Of a stretch of DNA of 24,184 bases, positions 22,637-24,184 are shown piece after piece. Numbering within the stretch: position 1 is the first letter of the stretch; each line of letters begins with the position of its first letter. The DNA comes from BS750m-G4 sp964472195 (lineage in GTDB: Bacteria > Bacteroidota > Ignavibacteria > Tepidaquicellales > Tepidaquicellaceae). The DNA lies in the NCBI GenBank assembly GCA_964472195.1, contig CAYYJH010000044.1, forward strand, positions 1-24,184, written 5' to 3'. The notes below the pieces were generated by a model, which saw only the letters and a program-made list of their open reading frames with translations, did not search any database and was not told where the DNA came from. A program made the translations under genes and the position numbers.

Positions 22637-23623
22637 TTATTTCGTTTTAATTTTTTCAATTACACTTTGTATATCTTCCGGAAGTTCTGATGAATATCTT
22701 AACTTTTCCTTTGTATGAGGATGAACAAATCCTAATACTTTAGCATGCAGAGCCTGGCGAGGAATAATATCAAGAAGATTTTTTACCTGGACTTTTTTAT
22801 TGGAAGAAAGATTTACCGAGTGCGGAACCCTCCCACCGTATGTACCATCACCAAAAACCGGATGCCCTTTCGATGCAAGATGAACACGTATCTGATGCGT
22901 TCTTCCTGTCTTAAGAACCAATCTCAACAAAGATAAATACTCATATTCTTCTATGACTTCATATTCGGTAATCGCTTCCTTACCTCCTTCTTCATATTCT
23001 TTCAATACGGTAATCTTCTTCCTGTCTTTTTTATCCCGTCCCAATCTACTCTCTATTACATCGGACTTGATTATGAACTTACCCCAAACCAGAGCATTAT
23101 ACTCCCTCTCAATCGAATGCCTCATGAACAGCTCGGATAATTTCCTATGTGTAACTTCATCTTTTGCTATTACCAGAATACCCGAAGTATCTTTATCCAG
23201 CCTGTGAACTATACCCGCACGTTCAAACCCGTTCATATTAGACAATGACTCATTGTGTTTCTGAGCATAAAACATCACAGCATTTACCAGAGTTCCAGAA
23301 TAATTTTTATAAGCTGGATGTGTCACCATTCCTGCAGGTTTATTAACAAGCAAAAGATATTTATCTTCGAATACAATATCCAGAGGTATATCCTCCGGAA
23401 GTATATCCTGTTTTTCTGGAACGGGGAGTTCTATCTCAATCTCATCGTATGGTTTAAGCATGTAATTTGATTTCACACAATTTCCATTCACGAGTACATT
23501 ACCCAGGTTAATACTCTTTTGAACTTTAGTACGTGATGCATTCCCAATAGATTGTGCAATATACTTATCTAATCTTGTTCTTTGTGTTATATTCGGGACT
23601 GTAAATTTATAGTGTCTTTGCAA
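22637..23623 (-). CDS. RluA-family 23S rRNA pseudouridine synthase (RluD-like)
   Basis: The product is 328 aa. It has an N-terminal S4 RNA-binding domain (about 15-70: RLDKYIAQSIGNASRTKVQKSI) followed by the RluA catalytic domain, with VFEDKYLLLVNKPAGMVTHP, and GIVHRLDKDTSG whose Asp143 is the catalytic residue, then LKTGRTHQIRVHL and GHPVFGDGTYGG. The layout (S4 plus long linker) fits RluD, which makes pseudouridines in helix 69 of 23S rRNA, but other RluA-type paralogues share it. The only possible start is TTG at 23623: an in-frame TAA lies two codons upstream and the next Met is residue 55, beyond the S4 motif. It heads the unit with the Lon-like protease. Confidence 0.93.
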   Translation of the reverse strand: MQRHYKFTVPNITQRTRLDKYIAQSIGNASRTKVQKSINLGNVLVNGNCVKSNYMLKPYDEIEIELPVPEKQDILPEDIPLDIVFEDKYLLLVNKPAGMVTHPAYKNYSGTLVNAVMFYAQKHNESLSNMNGFERAGIVHRLDKDTSGILVIAKDEVTHRKLSELFMRHSIEREYNALVWGKFIIKSDVIESRLGRDKKDRKKITVLKEYEEGGKEAITEYEVIEEYEYLSLLRLVLKTGRTHQIRVHLASKGHPVFGDGTYGGRVPHSVNLSSNKKVQVKNLLDIIPRQALHAKVLGFVHPHTKEKLRYSSELPEDIQSVIEKIKTK

Positions 23624-23733
23624 TGCTTAATTTTTTATAAAAAATAATGTAACTTTTACTCGTTTTATACGATATATAAATATAATTTCTTTTAAAAGGT
23701 TAAATAAAATAATTTATAAGGAGAACTATAGAA

Positions 23734-24096
23734 ATGAAATTATTTAAGGGTATTTTAACGTTGATAATGCTAACAATTTTTATACTTCCTGTTAATGCTT
23801 CGAATGGAAAATATATAAATGCTGGTTCTCTCTCAAGCCTAAACCATCAATTAAGTGTAGAAGTTAATGATATTATGAAGCTGCCTGCATATATTGTATT
23901 TCAAGGTAAAGATTTGAAGGGTGAAGCGTTTGTTACTATATCAGTTAAGAAAAATGGTAAGATAAACATAATTGAAATTGACGGAGATAACAGACATCTT
24001 AATTCATTAATCACAAAGAAATTTAATACATTAAATCTATGGACTAATACAAAATACACTGGTAGTATTTTTGTCTATAATATTAAAATGATTTAG
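23734..24096 (+). CDS. Small exported protein, TonB-C-terminus-like, function unknown
   Basis: The product is 120 aa. AAGGAG (23718-23723) lies 10 nt upstream of the ATG. The first ~22 residues are a signal peptide (MKLFKGILTLIMLTIFILPVNA, then SNG). The mature part (about 98 residues) contains LPAYIVFQGKDLKGEAFVTI, SVKKNGKINIIEIDGDNRHL and a final YTGSIFVYNIKMI: a helix-poor beta pattern with a VxxNGKI motif and closing strand that recalls the TonB C-terminal fold. There is no TonB N-terminal helix or proline linker, so it is probably a stand-alone secreted or periplasmic protein of this type. It is a single-gene unit between the divergent rluD-like gene and its own terminator. The relationship is suggested, not established. 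Confidence 0.75.
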   Translation: MKLFKGILTLIMLTIFILPVNASNGKYINAGSLSSLNHQLSVEVNDIMKLPAYIVFQGKDLKGEAFVTISVKKNGKINIIEIDGDNRHLNSLITKKFNTLNLWTNTKYTGSIFVYNIKMI

Positions 24097-24134
24097 TGCA
24101 ATAAAATTTTCTACGTATACTTTTCATTTTTTAT

Positions 24135-24168
24135 AACGCTGTCATAAACTTTTATGACAGCGTTTTTT
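24135..24168 (+). terminator. Rho-independent terminator
   Basis: AACGCTGTCATAA (24135-24147) pairs perfectly with TTATGACAGCGTT (24152-24164) over a 4-nt loop (ACTT), followed by a T-run to 24168. It lies about 38 nt after the stop of the small exported protein gene. Confidence 0.92.
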
Positions 24169-24184
24169 CATTTTATTATAATAA

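Noticed and set aside
1..24184. CRISPR arrays, tRNA or rRNA genes, insertion sequences, prophage or defence islands
   Set aside because: I looked for regularly spaced repeats, cloverleaf-like sequences, transposase or integrase motifs and known defence domains, and saw none beyond the frameshifted nucleotidyltransferase.

Overview
The window is AT-rich and densely coded, with genes on both strands. It looks like a draft (probably metagenome-derived) contig from the Ignavibacteria/Chlorobi side of the Bacteroidota. The best evidence is three secreted proteins that end in a type IX secretion (T9SS) type A sorting domain with the core NYPNPFNP, a C-terminal style typical of that clade. Two runs of exactly 100 N (9702-9801 and 11721-11820) are scaffold gaps of unknown true size, and both interrupt T9SS cargo genes.

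Layout. 1-694 (-): Bax inhibitor-1 family membrane protein cut by the left edge. 1029-1501 (+): a small nucleotidyltransferase gene split by a frameshift. 1541-8592 (-): a long co-directional block holding a YfhO-type membrane protein, a DUF4136 lipoprotein, guaB (IMP dehydrogenase), a terminator, a small Ig-like lipoprotein, a membrane-anchored thermonuclease and a pyrimidine-nucleoside phosphorylase. 8854-11858 (+): two tandem T9SS cargo genes (a propeller-like protein and a LamG protein), closed by a strong terminator. 12055-14484 (+): comEC with a clear sigma70-type promoter. 14592-17562 (-): a T9SS-exported zincin (M6-like) and a YciO/Sua5-family protein. 17763-19933 (+): pepT, a DUF5367 membrane protein and an isoprenylcysteine methyltransferase-like membrane protein, followed by 276 bp of non-coding DNA with two perfect hairpins. 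20210-23623 (-): an RluA-type pseudouridine synthase gene followed by a Lon-like protease gene. 23734-24096 (+): a small exported protein with a good terminator.

Most genes are housekeeping or ordinary surface functions. A loose nutritional theme can be inferred: a nuclease anchored outside the membrane, a nucleoside phosphorylase beside it, a DNA-uptake channel (ComEC), exported proteases and PepT would together suit scavenging of extracellular DNA and protein. I do not see a CRISPR array, tRNA, rRNA, transposase, prophage or convincing new defence system. The points most worth a second look are the frameshifted nucleotidyltransferase, the paired GAAGC/GCTTCG hairpins, the degenerate 7-bp tandem repeat, the unusual zinc motif of the secreted protease, and the gaps that hide parts of T9SS cargo genes.
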